Assembly (NCBI GenBank): GCA_003536295.1
Contig: DPZQ01000152.1
Coordinates: forward strand, 1-9,747
Direction of reading: 5' to 3'
DNA length: 9,747 nt
DNA from: Rhodobacter sp.
GTDB lineage: Bacteria; Pseudomonadota; Alphaproteobacteria; Rhodobacterales; Rhodobacteraceae
Shown here: positions 1 through 5,988 of the stretch, piece after piece
How positions within the stretch are numbered: position 1 is the first letter of the stretch
Layout: each line of letters opens with the position of its first letter
The notes under the pieces: generated by a model
Database searches by the model: none
Told to the model about the DNA's origin: nothing
The model's input: the letters and a program-made list of their open reading frames with translations, nothing else
Made by a program: the position numbers and the translations under genes

Positions 1-274
1 GAGTGTAAATCCTGGATTTGGTGGACAAAGCTTCATTCATTCTCAGGTTGAAAAGACCAGAAGACTTCGCCAAATGATCGGCGGACGACCCATTCATATT
101 GAGATTGACGGCGGTATCACTGCCGAAACTGCGCCGCTGATGGCATCGGTTGGCGCCGATGTTTTGGTTGCGGGTTCAGCGGTATTTAAGGGTGGATCCG
201 TTACGGATCCCTCCGTTTATGGACGAAATATAGCAGCCATTAGAGCTGCGGCAAAAGCCGCGCAGTCGCATTAA
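1..274 (+). CDS. rpe: Ribulose-phosphate 3-epimerase, C-terminal part (5' end outside window)
   Basis: Rpe interconverts D-ribulose 5-phosphate and D-xylulose 5-phosphate in the cytosolic pentose phosphate pathway (and in the Calvin cycle where present). The window opens inside the gene: base 1 is the last base of a codon and the next codons read SVNPGFGGQSF, the conserved (M)SVNPGFGGQ phosphate-loop motif of this TIM-barrel family. About 30 residues later comes IDGGI, whose Asp is one of the two metal-binding catalytic Asp residues in the family, and then VLVAGSAVFKG, the second phosphate-binding segment (G-S-A-V/I-F). About 90 residues are visible, which fits the last two fifths of a protein of some 220-230 residues. 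The frame ends at TAA 272-274. It converges on tsf, with the tsf terminator in the 83-base gap. No U-rich terminator for rpe itself is visible on the plus strand. Confidence 0.96.
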   Translation, partial: SVNPGFGGQSFIHSQVEKTRRLRQMIGGRPIHIEIDGGITAETAPLMASVGADVLVAGSAVFKGGSVTDPSVYGRNIAAIRAAAKAAQSH

Positions 275-302
275 AAACGGCCTTAATGCATATAAAAATA
301 AG

Positions 303-337
303 ATAAAAAAGGGGCAAGAAAATCACTTCTCGCCCCT
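303..337 (-). terminator. Intrinsic terminator of the rpsB-tsf operon
   Basis: Arms 310-320 and 327-337 form an 11-bp stem around a 6-base loop. Read on the minus strand, the single non-Watson-Crick position is a G-U wobble, and the stem is followed directly by a U-rich run (complement of 303-309). On the plus strand the same position is an A-C mismatch and the sequence after the stem (ATTCAATT) is not U-rich. The hairpin therefore serves tsf, starting about 20 bases past its stop, rather than rpe. Confidence 0.88.
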
Positions 338-357
338 ATTCAATTAATAATAAGATA

Positions 358-1233
358 TCAACCAGCTAAAGTTTTTGCAACTTCTGCTGCAAAATCTTCT
401 TTCTCTTTTTCAATTCCTTCGCCAACGGACATGCGCACAAAGCCCACAACTTCAACACCAGCATCTTTTGCAGCTTGTTCAACTGTGACGTCGGGGTTCA
501 TGACGAATTTTTGGCCCAAAAGGGTCACTTCTTCAAAGTATTTTGCCATGCGGCCCACAATCATCTTTTCGATCACCGCTTCTGGCTTACCAGATTCGCG
601 CGCCTGCTCAGTCAAGATACTTTTCTCACGGGCGACTAGCTCCGGCGACAAATCTGCTTCAGACAAGGACGCAGGGTTTGTTGCCGCTATGTGCATTGCT
701 ATTTGTTTTGCAATTCCATTATCGATGCCTTTTATCGCAACCAAAACGCCGATTTTGCCCATACCGTCTGCCGCTGAATTATGCACATAGGCCGCTACAG
801 TGTCGCCGCTCAGCGTGGCCATACGGCGCACCGATATATTTTCACCAATGACCGAGATAGCTTCCGTGACTACGGTATCAACGGATTTACCATTCAAGTC
901 CGCCACTTTTAGCGCATCAATATCGCCAACGGTCAAAGCCGTTGTTGTGATTCCGCGTACCATATTTTGGAAATCACCATTTTTGGCGACGAAGTCTGTT
1001 TCAGAATTAACTTCAACGGCAACGCCTTTGCCACCCAAGACGGACACACCGACCAAACCTTCAGCCGCAATGCGACCTGATTTTTTAGCCGCTTTGGCAA
1101 GACCTTTGGTGCGCAGCCAGTCAACGGCCGCTTCCATATCGCCTTCGGTTTCGGTTAATGCTTTTTTCGCATCCATCATGCCTGCGCCAGTACTGTCGCG
1201 CAGTTCTTTGACCATCTGAGCCGTGATTGCCAT
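358..1233 (-). CDS. tsf: Translation elongation factor Ts
   Basis: EF-Ts is the nucleotide exchange factor that recycles EF-Tu-GDP to EF-Tu-GTP in the cytosol. The 291-residue product has the usual length and order. Residues 1-50 form the UBA-like N-terminal domain, with the signature ELRDSTGAGMMDAKKAL near 10-26. The TDFVAKN motif (79-85) holds the Asp-Phe that enters the EF-Tu nucleotide site in known EF-Ts structures. The dimerisation/core domain follows, with HIAATNP and the C-terminal VVGFVRMSVGEGIE segment. The start is ATG 1233, preceded on the minus strand by AGGAG six bases away. The gene is downstream of rpsB with a 66-base gap that holds a stable hairpin, the usual rpsB-tsf arrangement, and it ends at the terminator at 303-337. 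Confidence 0.98.
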   Translation of the reverse strand: MAITAQMVKELRDSTGAGMMDAKKALTETEGDMEAAVDWLRTKGLAKAAKKSGRIAAEGLVGVSVLGGKGVAVEVNSETDFVAKNGDFQNMVRGITTTALTVGDIDALKVADLNGKSVDTVVTEAISVIGENISVRRMATLSGDTVAAYVHNSAADGMGKIGVLVAIKGIDNGIAKQIAMHIAATNPASLSEADLSPELVAREKSILTEQARESGKPEAVIEKMIVGRMAKYFEEVTLLGQKFVMNPDVTVEQAAKDAGVEVVGFVRMSVGEGIEKEKEDFAAEVAKTLAG

Positions 1234-1249
1234 TGGGCACTCCTATGTA

Positions 1250-1278
1250 AATAAAGATCGGCAGGGTTTCCCCTGCCG
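1250..1278 (-). terminator. rpsB-tsf intergenic hairpin, probable partial terminator or RNA stabiliser
   Basis: Arms 1259-1266 and 1271-1278 form a perfect 8-bp GC-rich stem. On the minus strand its loop is exactly GAAA, a GNRA tetraloop. A moderately U-rich stretch follows (AUCUUUAUUU, complement of 1250-1259). The position between rpsB and tsf matches the attenuating hairpin known between these genes in other bacteria. The interrupted U-tract suggests partial read-through, so that less tsf than rpsB mRNA would be made, or a 3' end that stabilises rpsB mRNA. Strength is inferred. Confidence 0.6.
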
Positions 1279-1299
1279 ACAAAAGTAAAGTCCTTCGCC

Positions 1300-2073
1300 T
1301 TAAGATTCGGCAACCACAGCTTCTGCGATCACTTCTTCTTCAGGGGCTTCTTCCAATGCGCCCAAGTCAACGCCAGCGGCACCCATTTGGGCCGACATTC
1401 CGTCAAGTGCTGCGCGGGAGATCAGGTCGCAATAAAGACCAATTGCGCGTGCTGCGTCATCATTGCCTGGAATCACATAATCAATGTCTTTTGGTGAACA
1501 GTTGGTGTCCACAATACCTATCACAGGAATGCCCAGTTTTTTGGCTTCCAAGATGGCCAGGCTCTCTTTGCCCACATCAACCACAAACAGCAAATCAGGC
1601 ACGCCGCCCATTTCGCGAATTCCACCGAGTGAGGCTTGCAATTTGCCTTGCTCACGCTCTAGGTGAAGACGTTCTTTTTTGGTCAGACCTTCAGCGCCAT
1701 GGTCCATCAACTCGTCGATCTGTTTCAGACGCTGAATTGATTTTGAAACAGTTTGCCAATTGGTCAAAGTGCCACCCAACCAGCGGTGGTTCATGAAGAA
1801 CTGCGCCGATTTTTCTGCCGCTTCTGCTATAGGTTTTTGGGCTTGGCGTTTTGTGCCAACAAACAAAATACGGCCGCCTTTGGCAACGGTGTCACGCACA
1901 ACTTTCAAAGCTTGATCAAGCAGCGGAACTGTTTGTGTCAAATCTAAGATGTGAATGCCATTGCGGTCGCCGTAGATATATTCACCCATTTTAGGGTTCC
2001 AACGGGCGGTTTGGTGGCCGTAGTGAACGCCAGCTTCAAGCAGCTGACGCATGGTAAAATCAGGGAGCGCCAT
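1300..2073 (-). CDS. rpsB: 30S ribosomal protein S2
   Basis: S2 is a primary component of the small ribosomal subunit, binding the head-body junction of 16S rRNA and needed for S1 docking. The product from ATG 2073 has 257 residues and begins MALPDFTMRQLLEAGVHYGH, the conserved S2 N-terminus. It continues with WNPKM and YGDRNGIHILDL, then the coiled-coil region 105-135 with WLGGTLTNW, then GGVPDLLFVVD and GIPVIGIVDTNCSP. It ends in an acidic tail (EEAPEEE), as in alphaproteobacterial S2. The frame stays open upstream to 2214, but that extension lacks S2 character, and 2073 has AAGGA about nine bases upstream, so 2073 is chosen. It is first in the operon with tsf, behind a potentially structured leader, and autoregulation by S2 is known in enterobacteria. 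Confidence 0.98.
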   Translation of the reverse strand: MALPDFTMRQLLEAGVHYGHQTARWNPKMGEYIYGDRNGIHILDLTQTVPLLDQALKVVRDTVAKGGRILFVGTKRQAQKPIAEAAEKSAQFFMNHRWLGGTLTNWQTVSKSIQRLKQIDELMDHGAEGLTKKERLHLEREQGKLQASLGGIREMGGVPDLLFVVDVGKESLAILEAKKLGIPVIGIVDTNCSPKDIDYVIPGNDDAARAIGLYCDLISRAALDGMSAQMGAAGVDLGALEEAPEEEVIAEAVVAES

Positions 2074-2142
2074 GTCCAATGTTCCTTTTCCGGTTTGCGC
2101 CTCGGCGCGGCCATCAGATCGGGAAGATCCCTTTCCAACCGG
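2074..2142 (-). promoter_or_regulatory. Candidate structured leader of rpsB
   Basis: In the 70 bases just before rpsB, minus-strand RNA can form nested stems. The outer stem is 6 bp (CCGGUU/AACCGG, 2137-2142 with 2090-2095). Inside are a GCGC/GCGC hairpin with a CGAG loop (2097-2108) and a short GGGA/UCCC hairpin (2121-2131). The 3' side of the outer stem ends one base before the AAAAGGA ribosome binding site, a position where S2 binding or stem formation could control translation. The pairings are visible in the sequence; a role as an S2 autoregulatory leader is inferred by analogy. I could not identify a convincing promoter in 2074-2335, which otherwise holds only the small frames at 2159-2259. 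Confidence 0.35.
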
Positions 2143-2158
2143 CGGACCAACAAAGGAT

Positions 2159-2248
2159 TTACTTTGCCAAGCCCAAGCCACGCCTGTGAAGTGCTGCGCG
2201 TTTACGTGTTTCATAGGCTGATTGCAAGACCTTGAACGCGTATTTCAT
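2159..2248 (-). CDS. Possible 29-residue basic upstream peptide in the rpsB leader
   Basis: On the minus strand an AGGAG (complement of 2268-2272) lies eight bases before an ATG at 2259 that encodes only MPSG and stops at TGA 2245-2247. That stop overlaps an ATG at 2248 (ATGA overlap). This second ATG opens a 29-residue, strongly basic frame starting MKYAFKVLQSAYETRKRAAL and ending GLGLAK. The layout resembles translational coupling of a leader peptide. I do not recognise the sequence. The product is rich in Lys, Arg, Ala and Leu and has no clear membrane segment. It ends 85 bases before rpsB, so it could be an upstream ORF if the transcript starts beyond 2272. Chance occurrence is quite possible for frames this short. 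Confidence 0.25.
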   Translation of the reverse strand: MKYAFKVLQSAYETRKRAALHRRGLGLAK

Positions 2249-2335
2249 CCCGATGGCATATGTTTTTCTCCTGTTTTCATGCGGGCCTTGGCAATAGGCC
2301 TTGCACATAGAATACCTTTCAGGCGAGACAGCATT

Positions 2336-3262
2336 ATGACAGATAAAACCGCCCTTCCCCTTTCCCCTTTGCAACCTATTGATGTCTTGTGCATCGGCTC
2401 GGTTTTATGGGATGTGATAGGACGCACCTCGGTCCCTATGGCTGCGGGGGACGATCGGCCAGGGCATATTGTGCGCCAACCTGGTGGGGTTGCTCTGAAT
2501 GTTGCTATGGCTTTGCGGATTTTGGGCCTTAGGCCAGCGCTTTTATCAGCACTTGGCCAAGATAGCGACGGGGCTGCTTTGGTTTTGGCCTGTCAAAGGC
2601 TGGGGCTCAATACGGACTATCTATATCACTCCAGTGATCTATCTACAGATTTTTACATGGCGATTGAGGGTCAAGGCAAGCTTATTGCAGCCATCGCAGA
2701 CGCCCACACACTTGAGGCAGCGGGCCATAAAATTTTGCAGCCCCTGTCAGATGGACGTCTGGCCCGCGCCACGGCGCCTTGGACGGGACCTATTGTTCTT
2801 GATGGCAACCTAACCGAAGGGGTGCTGCACGAAATCGCCCATGATCCACTTTATGCCAAAGCGCAGCTTTTTGTGGCCCCCGCAAGTCCAGGAAAAGCCA
2901 AGCGGATCAAGTCACTTTTGGCGCATGGGCAAGCGATTTTCTATGTGAATTTAGAAGAGGCGGGCTTGATGTGTGCATGCGTATTCTCCTCGGCCGCTGA
3001 CGCAGCTTTAGCACTAATTGATCTTGGGGCCAGACGTGCTTTGGTCACAAACGGCGCGCAATCTTGCGCCGATGCGCTGCGCGACGGCCCGCTTTTGACT
3101 CAATCGCCGCCCCAAGTGCCTGTATTGCGCGTTACTGGCGCGGGAGATACGTTCATGGCCGCCCATATTGTGGCCCATCTCCATCAAAATGACCGTGCCA
3201 AAGCTCTAAATTTGGCAGTTTTGGCTGCGGCCCATTTTATTTCAACAAAAGGTGATTTTTAA
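2336..3262 (+). CDS. psuK: Pseudouridine kinase, PfkB/ribokinase family
   Basis: Predicted to phosphorylate pseudouridine with ATP to pseudouridine 5'-phosphate, which the next gene product cleaves. The 308-residue protein has the PfkB layout: substrate Asp in SVLWDVIG (near 26), the GG of QPGGVALNVA (50-51), the N-x-x-E motif NLEE (205-208) that positions Mg-phosphate, and the second PfkB signature VTGAGDTF (266-273) with the anion hole GAG and catalytic Asp271. The frame is open back to 2222, but ATG 2336 starts the conserved fold at the right distance and has AGGCGAGA upstream. The assignment as pseudouridine kinase, rather than another sugar or nucleoside kinase, rests on the overlapping downstream psuG. 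It is transcribed divergently from rpsB across a 262-base gap. Confidence 0.87.
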   Translation: MTDKTALPLSPLQPIDVLCIGSVLWDVIGRTSVPMAAGDDRPGHIVRQPGGVALNVAMALRILGLRPALLSALGQDSDGAALVLACQRLGLNTDYLYHSSDLSTDFYMAIEGQGKLIAAIADAHTLEAAGHKILQPLSDGRLARATAPWTGPIVLDGNLTEGVLHEIAHDPLYAKAQLFVAPASPGKAKRIKSLLAHGQAIFYVNLEEAGLMCACVFSSAADAALALIDLGARRALVTNGAQSCADALRDGPLLTQSPPQVPVLRVTGAGDTFMAAHIVAHLHQNDRAKALNLAVLAAAHFISTKGDF

Positions 3263-4179
3263 TGCCTCAAATGTTGCCCATGATCTATGCTCCCGAAGTG
3301 CTGGCCGCCCGAGCAGAGGGCCGCCCGATCGTAGCGTTGGAAAGCACCATTATCACCCATGGCATGCCCTTTCCTGACAATCAAATCATGGCGAAAAGGG
3401 TCGAACAAGATCTGCGCGACATGGGCGTTTGCCCTGCCACCATTGCGGTAATGGAGGGGAACATTCACATTGGCCTAACCGCCCAAAATCTTGAAAGACT
3501 GGCGAAAACGAAAGAAGCTGCGAAGTTGTCGCGTGCGGACTTGGCGGTCTGTGTTGCGGCGGGCACAACGGGGGCCACCACTGTGGCCGCCACGATGATT
3601 TGCGCGGCTATCACGGGGATAAAAATCTTTGCCACCGGTGGTATTGGCGGCGTGCATCGCGGTGCGTCGGAAAGTTTTGATGTCTCGGCCGATTTGCGCG
3701 AATTTGCTCTGTCGTCCGTGACGGTGGTTTGCGCAGGCGCCAAAGCCATTTTGGATTTGCCCAAGACCTTTGAACTTCTCGAGACCTACGGCGTGCCCGT
3801 TATCGCCTTTGGGCAAGATCAAATCCCCGCCTTTTGGTCGCGCGAAAGCGGCCTTATAGCCCCTTTGCGTATGGATGACCCGAAAGCGATTGCCCGCGCC
3901 CATCAAATGCGCGCCGCCCTTGGGCTTGCGGGGGGGCAATTAGTGGTCAACCCGATTCCCTATATTGACGAGATCCCCAACCATGAGATTGAGCCCGCGA
4001 TCCTGGCTGCTTTGGCCCAAGCCCAAGCACAATCGATCAGCGCTAAAAAGGTGACGCCTTTTTTGCTCGATTACATTTTTCAGATTACCAAGGGGCGCTC
4101 ATTGGCAGCAAATATTGCTCTTATGCGCAACAATGCAGTTTTAGCAGGGCAAATTGCTTTGGCTTTTGGCGCAGATTAA
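3262..4179 (+). CDS. psuG: Pseudouridine-5'-phosphate glycosidase
   Basis: PsuG reversibly breaks the C-C glycosidic bond of pseudouridine 5'-phosphate to uracil and ribose 5-phosphate, recycling modified nucleosides from RNA turnover. The 305-residue length is typical. The family motifs are clear: VALESTIITHGMPFPDN (24-40), AVMEGNIHIGL (62-72), ATGGIGGVHRGA (124-135) and VVCAGAKAILDL (155-166). At a near-constant offset from E. coli numbering as I recall it, the key residues are present: Glu27 (E31), Lys88 (K93), His132 (H137) and Lys161 (K166, the Schiff-base Lys). The ATG at 3262 uses the last base of the psuK TAA (TAATG), with AAAGGTGA just upstream, so the two genes are translationally coupled. 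No pseudouridine transporter or dedicated regulator lies next to the pair. Confidence 0.96.
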   Translation: MPQMLPMIYAPEVLAARAEGRPIVALESTIITHGMPFPDNQIMAKRVEQDLRDMGVCPATIAVMEGNIHIGLTAQNLERLAKTKEAAKLSRADLAVCVAAGTTGATTVAATMICAAITGIKIFATGGIGGVHRGASESFDVSADLREFALSSVTVVCAGAKAILDLPKTFELLETYGVPVIAFGQDQIPAFWSRESGLIAPLRMDDPKAIARAHQMRAALGLAGGQLVVNPIPYIDEIPNHEIEPAILAALAQAQAQSISAKKVTPFLLDYIFQITKGRSLAANIALMRNNAVLAGQIALAFGAD

Positions 4180-4204
4180 TTATATTTGAGAGCTGGTTAT
4201 TCGA

Positions 4205-4231
4205 CTTATTTACCGCTATTTGACAAATAAG
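4205..4231. repeat. AT-rich inverted repeat between psuG and the DUF502 gene
   Basis: CTTATTT (4205-4211) and AAATAAG (4225-4231) are perfect 7-bp complements around a 13-base spacer. The spacer contains the start of an exact TTGACA (4220-4225). The repeat lies 33-59 bases before the DUF502 start. It could be an operator or a weak hairpin. It is not followed by a U-run on the plus strand, so it is a poor terminator for psuG. Confidence 0.35.
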
Positions 4232-4263
4232 TTTACCTGAAACTAACCTTCCAAAGGATTTGC

Positions 4264-5001
4264 ATGTCTGACAGTGCCCCTTCGACAAAACGCCGGCCGT
4301 TTGCGGGACTGCGCGCAAGTTTTTTAACGGGACTGGTAGTGGTTTTGCCCATCGGGCTGACCATCTATCTAATTTGGGCGGTGATAGGCTGGATTGACAG
4401 CTGGGTATTGCCGTTTGTTCCTTCGGCTTTGCAGCCTGACGTCTTGTTGCGCGATTTGTTTGGAGCTGACACGCGTATAGGTTTGCGTGGGGCTGGGGTC
4501 ATTGTGTTTTTGGTCTTTACGATTTTGATAGGGTGGATGGCAAAAGGTTTTCTGGGCCGCTCGCTTTTGGGTTGGGCCGAGCGGTTGGTTGACCGTATGC
4601 CTGTTGTCCGTTCAATCTATAATGGCATTAAGCAAATTGCCGAAACCGTCTTTGCCCAAACCGAAAACAGCTTTGAAGAGGCTTGCCTAGTCGAATTTCC
4701 TCGCAAAGAGGCATGGGCTATCGGGTTTATCTCAACTAAAGCAAAGGGTGAGATAAAGAAAAAGCTTAATGACGTTGATCAACCCCATGCTGTATTTATC
4801 CCCACCACGCCTAACCCCACCTCAGGCTTTTTGGTGTTTATTCCTGAAAAAGACATCCGGCCCTTGGATATGAGCATCGAAGACGCTGCCAAGTTGATCA
4901 TTTCGGCGGGGCTTGTCTATCCGGGCGCTAAGCTAGAGGCAACAGCCAAAGCCGCGCTTGAGGCGCAGGCCGAGCTACTTATTAAACCTCATAAACCTTA
5001 A
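4264..5001 (+). CDS. DUF502 family inner-membrane protein
   Basis: A 245-residue protein recognisable as DUF502 (PF04367), a widespread family of unknown function. After a short polar N-terminus, two hydrophobic segments (about 20-43, FLTGLVVVLPIGLTIYLIWA, and 76-95, GAGVIVFLVFTILIGW) flank a loop with ALQPD, the usual family arrangement. The family hallmark RMPVVRSIYNGIKQIAET follows at 111-128, and then a soluble domain containing VEFPRKEAWAIGFIS and VFIPTTPNPTSGFL. The start ATG 4264 has AAAGGA about five bases upstream. It lies 84 bases after psuG in the same direction and may be cotranscribed, although the gap could hold a promoter. It ends two bases before the bdhA stop (convergent), leaving no room for an intrinsic terminator. 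Plant homologues are called LCV-like, but the bacterial role is not established. Confidence 0.92.
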   Translation: MSDSAPSTKRRPFAGLRASFLTGLVVVLPIGLTIYLIWAVIGWIDSWVLPFVPSALQPDVLLRDLFGADTRIGLRGAGVIVFLVFTILIGWMAKGFLGRSLLGWAERLVDRMPVVRSIYNGIKQIAETVFAQTENSFEEACLVEFPRKEAWAIGFISTKAKGEIKKKLNDVDQPHAVFIPTTPNPTSGFLVFIPEKDIRPLDMSIEDAAKLIISAGLVYPGAKLEATAKAALEAQAELLIKPHKP

Positions 5002-5003
5002 GC

Positions 5004-5774
5004 CTAAAGTGCCGTCCAGCCGCCATCAACACTAATTGTGGTGCCCGTAATTTGATCCGCCGCCCCCGTGGATAGGAAAACAGCAGTACCGCCAATTTGT
5101 GCGCTGGTGGCGAATTGGCCCGAAGGTTGGCGCGCCAACATTACCTCACGCACTACCGTGTCGCGGTCCATATTATGTGTTTTCATCTGATCAGGGATTT
5201 GCGCCTCAACCAAAGGGGTTAGGACATAGCCAGGACAGATAGCGTTACAGGTGATGCCCTGGCCCGCCGTTTCCAAGGCCACGGTTTTTGTTAGCCCCAC
5301 AACCCCATGTTTGGCCGCTACATAGGCCGATTTATAAGGGCTAGCAGTTAGACCATGCGCCGAGGCAATGTTGATCACCCTTCCCCAACCACGTGTACGC
5401 ATTAAAGGCAGTGCGACCGCGGTGGTGTGAAAAACCGAAGACAGGTTAATCGCCAAAATGGCATTCCATTTGTCGGTTGGAAAATCCTCAACCGGGGCCA
5501 CATATTGAATGCCCGCATTATTGACTAAAATATCGACTTGGCCCGCTTTTTTAATCAATGCACGGCAGGCCGCCTCATCCGACATATCGGCGGCAATATA
5601 GCGGGCGCTGACCCCAAATTCAGCGGCAATATCGGCTGCTATCGCATGATCGGCAGCACTGTCGCTAAAGGAATTTATAATAACATCCGCCCCCGCGCGC
5701 GCCATTTCTTGCGCCACACCCAGACCAATGCCCGAATTTGACCCTGTGATCAGGGCTGTTTTACCTTTTAGCAT
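5004..5774 (-). CDS. bdhA: D-3-hydroxybutyrate dehydrogenase
   Basis: A cytosolic NAD-dependent short-chain dehydrogenase that interconverts D-3-hydroxybutyrate and acetoacetate, usually in polyhydroxybutyrate breakdown. In the 256-residue product the Rossmann motif TGSNSGIG is at 10-17, NNAG at 85-88, Asn110, and the catalytic triad Ser138, Tyr151, Lys155. The substrate-carboxylate residues of the Pseudomonas fragi enzyme (Gln94, His144, Lys152, Gln196) are matched at a constant offset of four: Gln90, His140, Lys148, Gln192. This separates it from generic reductases such as FabG. Trp187 is replaced by Tyr183. ATG 5774 is chosen because a perfect AGGAGG lies five bases upstream; the frame is open to 5933, but that extension runs through the promoter and part of a terminator. 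No PHB synthesis genes are adjacent. Confidence 0.95.
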   Translation of the reverse strand: MLKGKTALITGSNSGIGLGVAQEMARAGADVIINSFSDSAADHAIAADIAAEFGVSARYIAADMSDEAACRALIKKAGQVDILVNNAGIQYVAPVEDFPTDKWNAILAINLSSVFHTTAVALPLMRTRGWGRVINIASAHGLTASPYKSAYVAAKHGVVGLTKTVALETAGQGITCNAICPGYVLTPLVEAQIPDQMKTHNMDRDTVVREVMLARQPSGQFATSAQIGGTAVFLSTGAADQITGTTISVDGGWTAL

Positions 5775-5779
5775 CTTTG

Positions 5780-5830
5780 CCTCCTGCTTTGAGACTTTAT
5801 AGGCCCAAGTTAGGCTGCTGACGAGCCTAA
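5780..5830 (-). promoter_or_regulatory. bdhA promoter with overlapping dyad operator and strong RBS
   Basis: On the minus strand, TCGTCA (5819-5824) and TATAAA (5796-5801) are separated by 17 bases, matching 4/6 and 5/6 of the sigma-70 consensus. The start of transcription would be near 5789, giving a very short leader with AGGAGG at 5780-5785. A perfect 7-bp inverted repeat, TTAGGCT (5810-5816) and AGCCTAA (5824-5830) with a 7-base spacer, overlaps the -35 box and spacer, which is where a repressor would sit. The regulator is unknown. The box matches are read from the sequence; activity is inferred. Confidence 0.5.
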
Positions 5831-5880
5831 AGAACCTCAACCTGGGTAAAGGGAGCTTCCATAGAAAGGTGTCACCGCCA

Positions 5881-5910
5881 ACAAAAAAAACGCCGGCACA
5901 AGGCCGGCGT
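5881..5910 (-). terminator. Orphan intrinsic terminator upstream of bdhA
   Basis: Arms 5891-5897 and 5903-5909 form a perfect 7-bp GC-rich stem (CGCCGGC/GCCGGCG) with a 5-base loop. An extra A-U pair closes it at 5890/5910. On the minus strand it is followed by an uninterrupted run of eight U (complement of 5883-5890). On the plus strand no U-tract follows. It is as good a terminator as any in the window, yet no minus-strand gene lies between it and the divergent gene at 6073, which implies a short non-coding transcript. Confidence 0.85.
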
Positions 5911-5956
5911 AAAGTTATTGAGGCAGGTTTCATACAGGCAGAAACCTATCGAGCAG
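5881..5956 (-). ncRNA. Candidate small RNA (or attenuated leader) ending at the orphan terminator
   Basis: The minus-strand segment has the usual architecture of a bacterial small RNA of about 75 bases. A 7-bp perfect hairpin (5925-5931 with 5941-5947, 9-base loop) is followed by a single-stranded linker and then the U8 terminator. The motif CUGCCU occurs twice, once running from the hairpin stem into its loop (5936-5941) and once in the linker (5921-5926), as expected for a repeated pairing seed. A promoter is possible: TTGGCC (5986-5991) and TACAAA (5963-5968) with 17 bases between, 4/6 each, would start transcription near 5956. The 5' end is the weakest part of the call; a longer transcript would add the AGUAC/GUACU hairpin (5955-5970). 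I do not recognise a known family. Confidence 0.5.
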
Positions 5957-5972
5957 TACCCTTTTGTACTAC

Positions 5973-5988
5973 GCCAAGTGCACGTGGC
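5973..5988. repeat. 16-bp quasi-palindrome, candidate operator
   Basis: GCCAAGTGCACGTGGC is symmetric about 5980/5981 except for one base pair. It lies about 85-100 bases before the binding-protein gene at 6073 and partly overlaps the -35 box of the candidate minus-strand small RNA promoter. Its size and symmetry fit a dimeric repressor site. Which gene it would control is not evident. Confidence 0.35.

Noticed and set aside
194..210. Perfect GGATCCG-TTA-CGGATCC inverted repeat
   Set aside because: It lies inside the rpe coding frame, encodes a normal family segment and has no U-tract after it; most likely incidental.
431..1219. Long plus-strand reading frames opposite tsf and rpsB
   Set aside because: They are antisense shadows of strongly conserved genes, with low-complexity or unfamiliar products and no ribosome binding sites.
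2074..2214. N-terminal extension of RpsB by 47 residues to an ATG at 2214
   Set aside because: The conserved S2 N-terminus and a ribosome binding site are at 2073; the extension has no S2 character.
2222..2335. Upstream extension of PsuK to a TTG at 2222
   Set aside because: It adds 38 residues outside the PfkB fold; ATG 2336 gives the expected length and start.
5775..5933. 53-residue N-terminal extension of BdhA
   Set aside because: It would translate through the promoter, the dyad and part of the terminator hairpin; AGGAGG marks ATG 5774.
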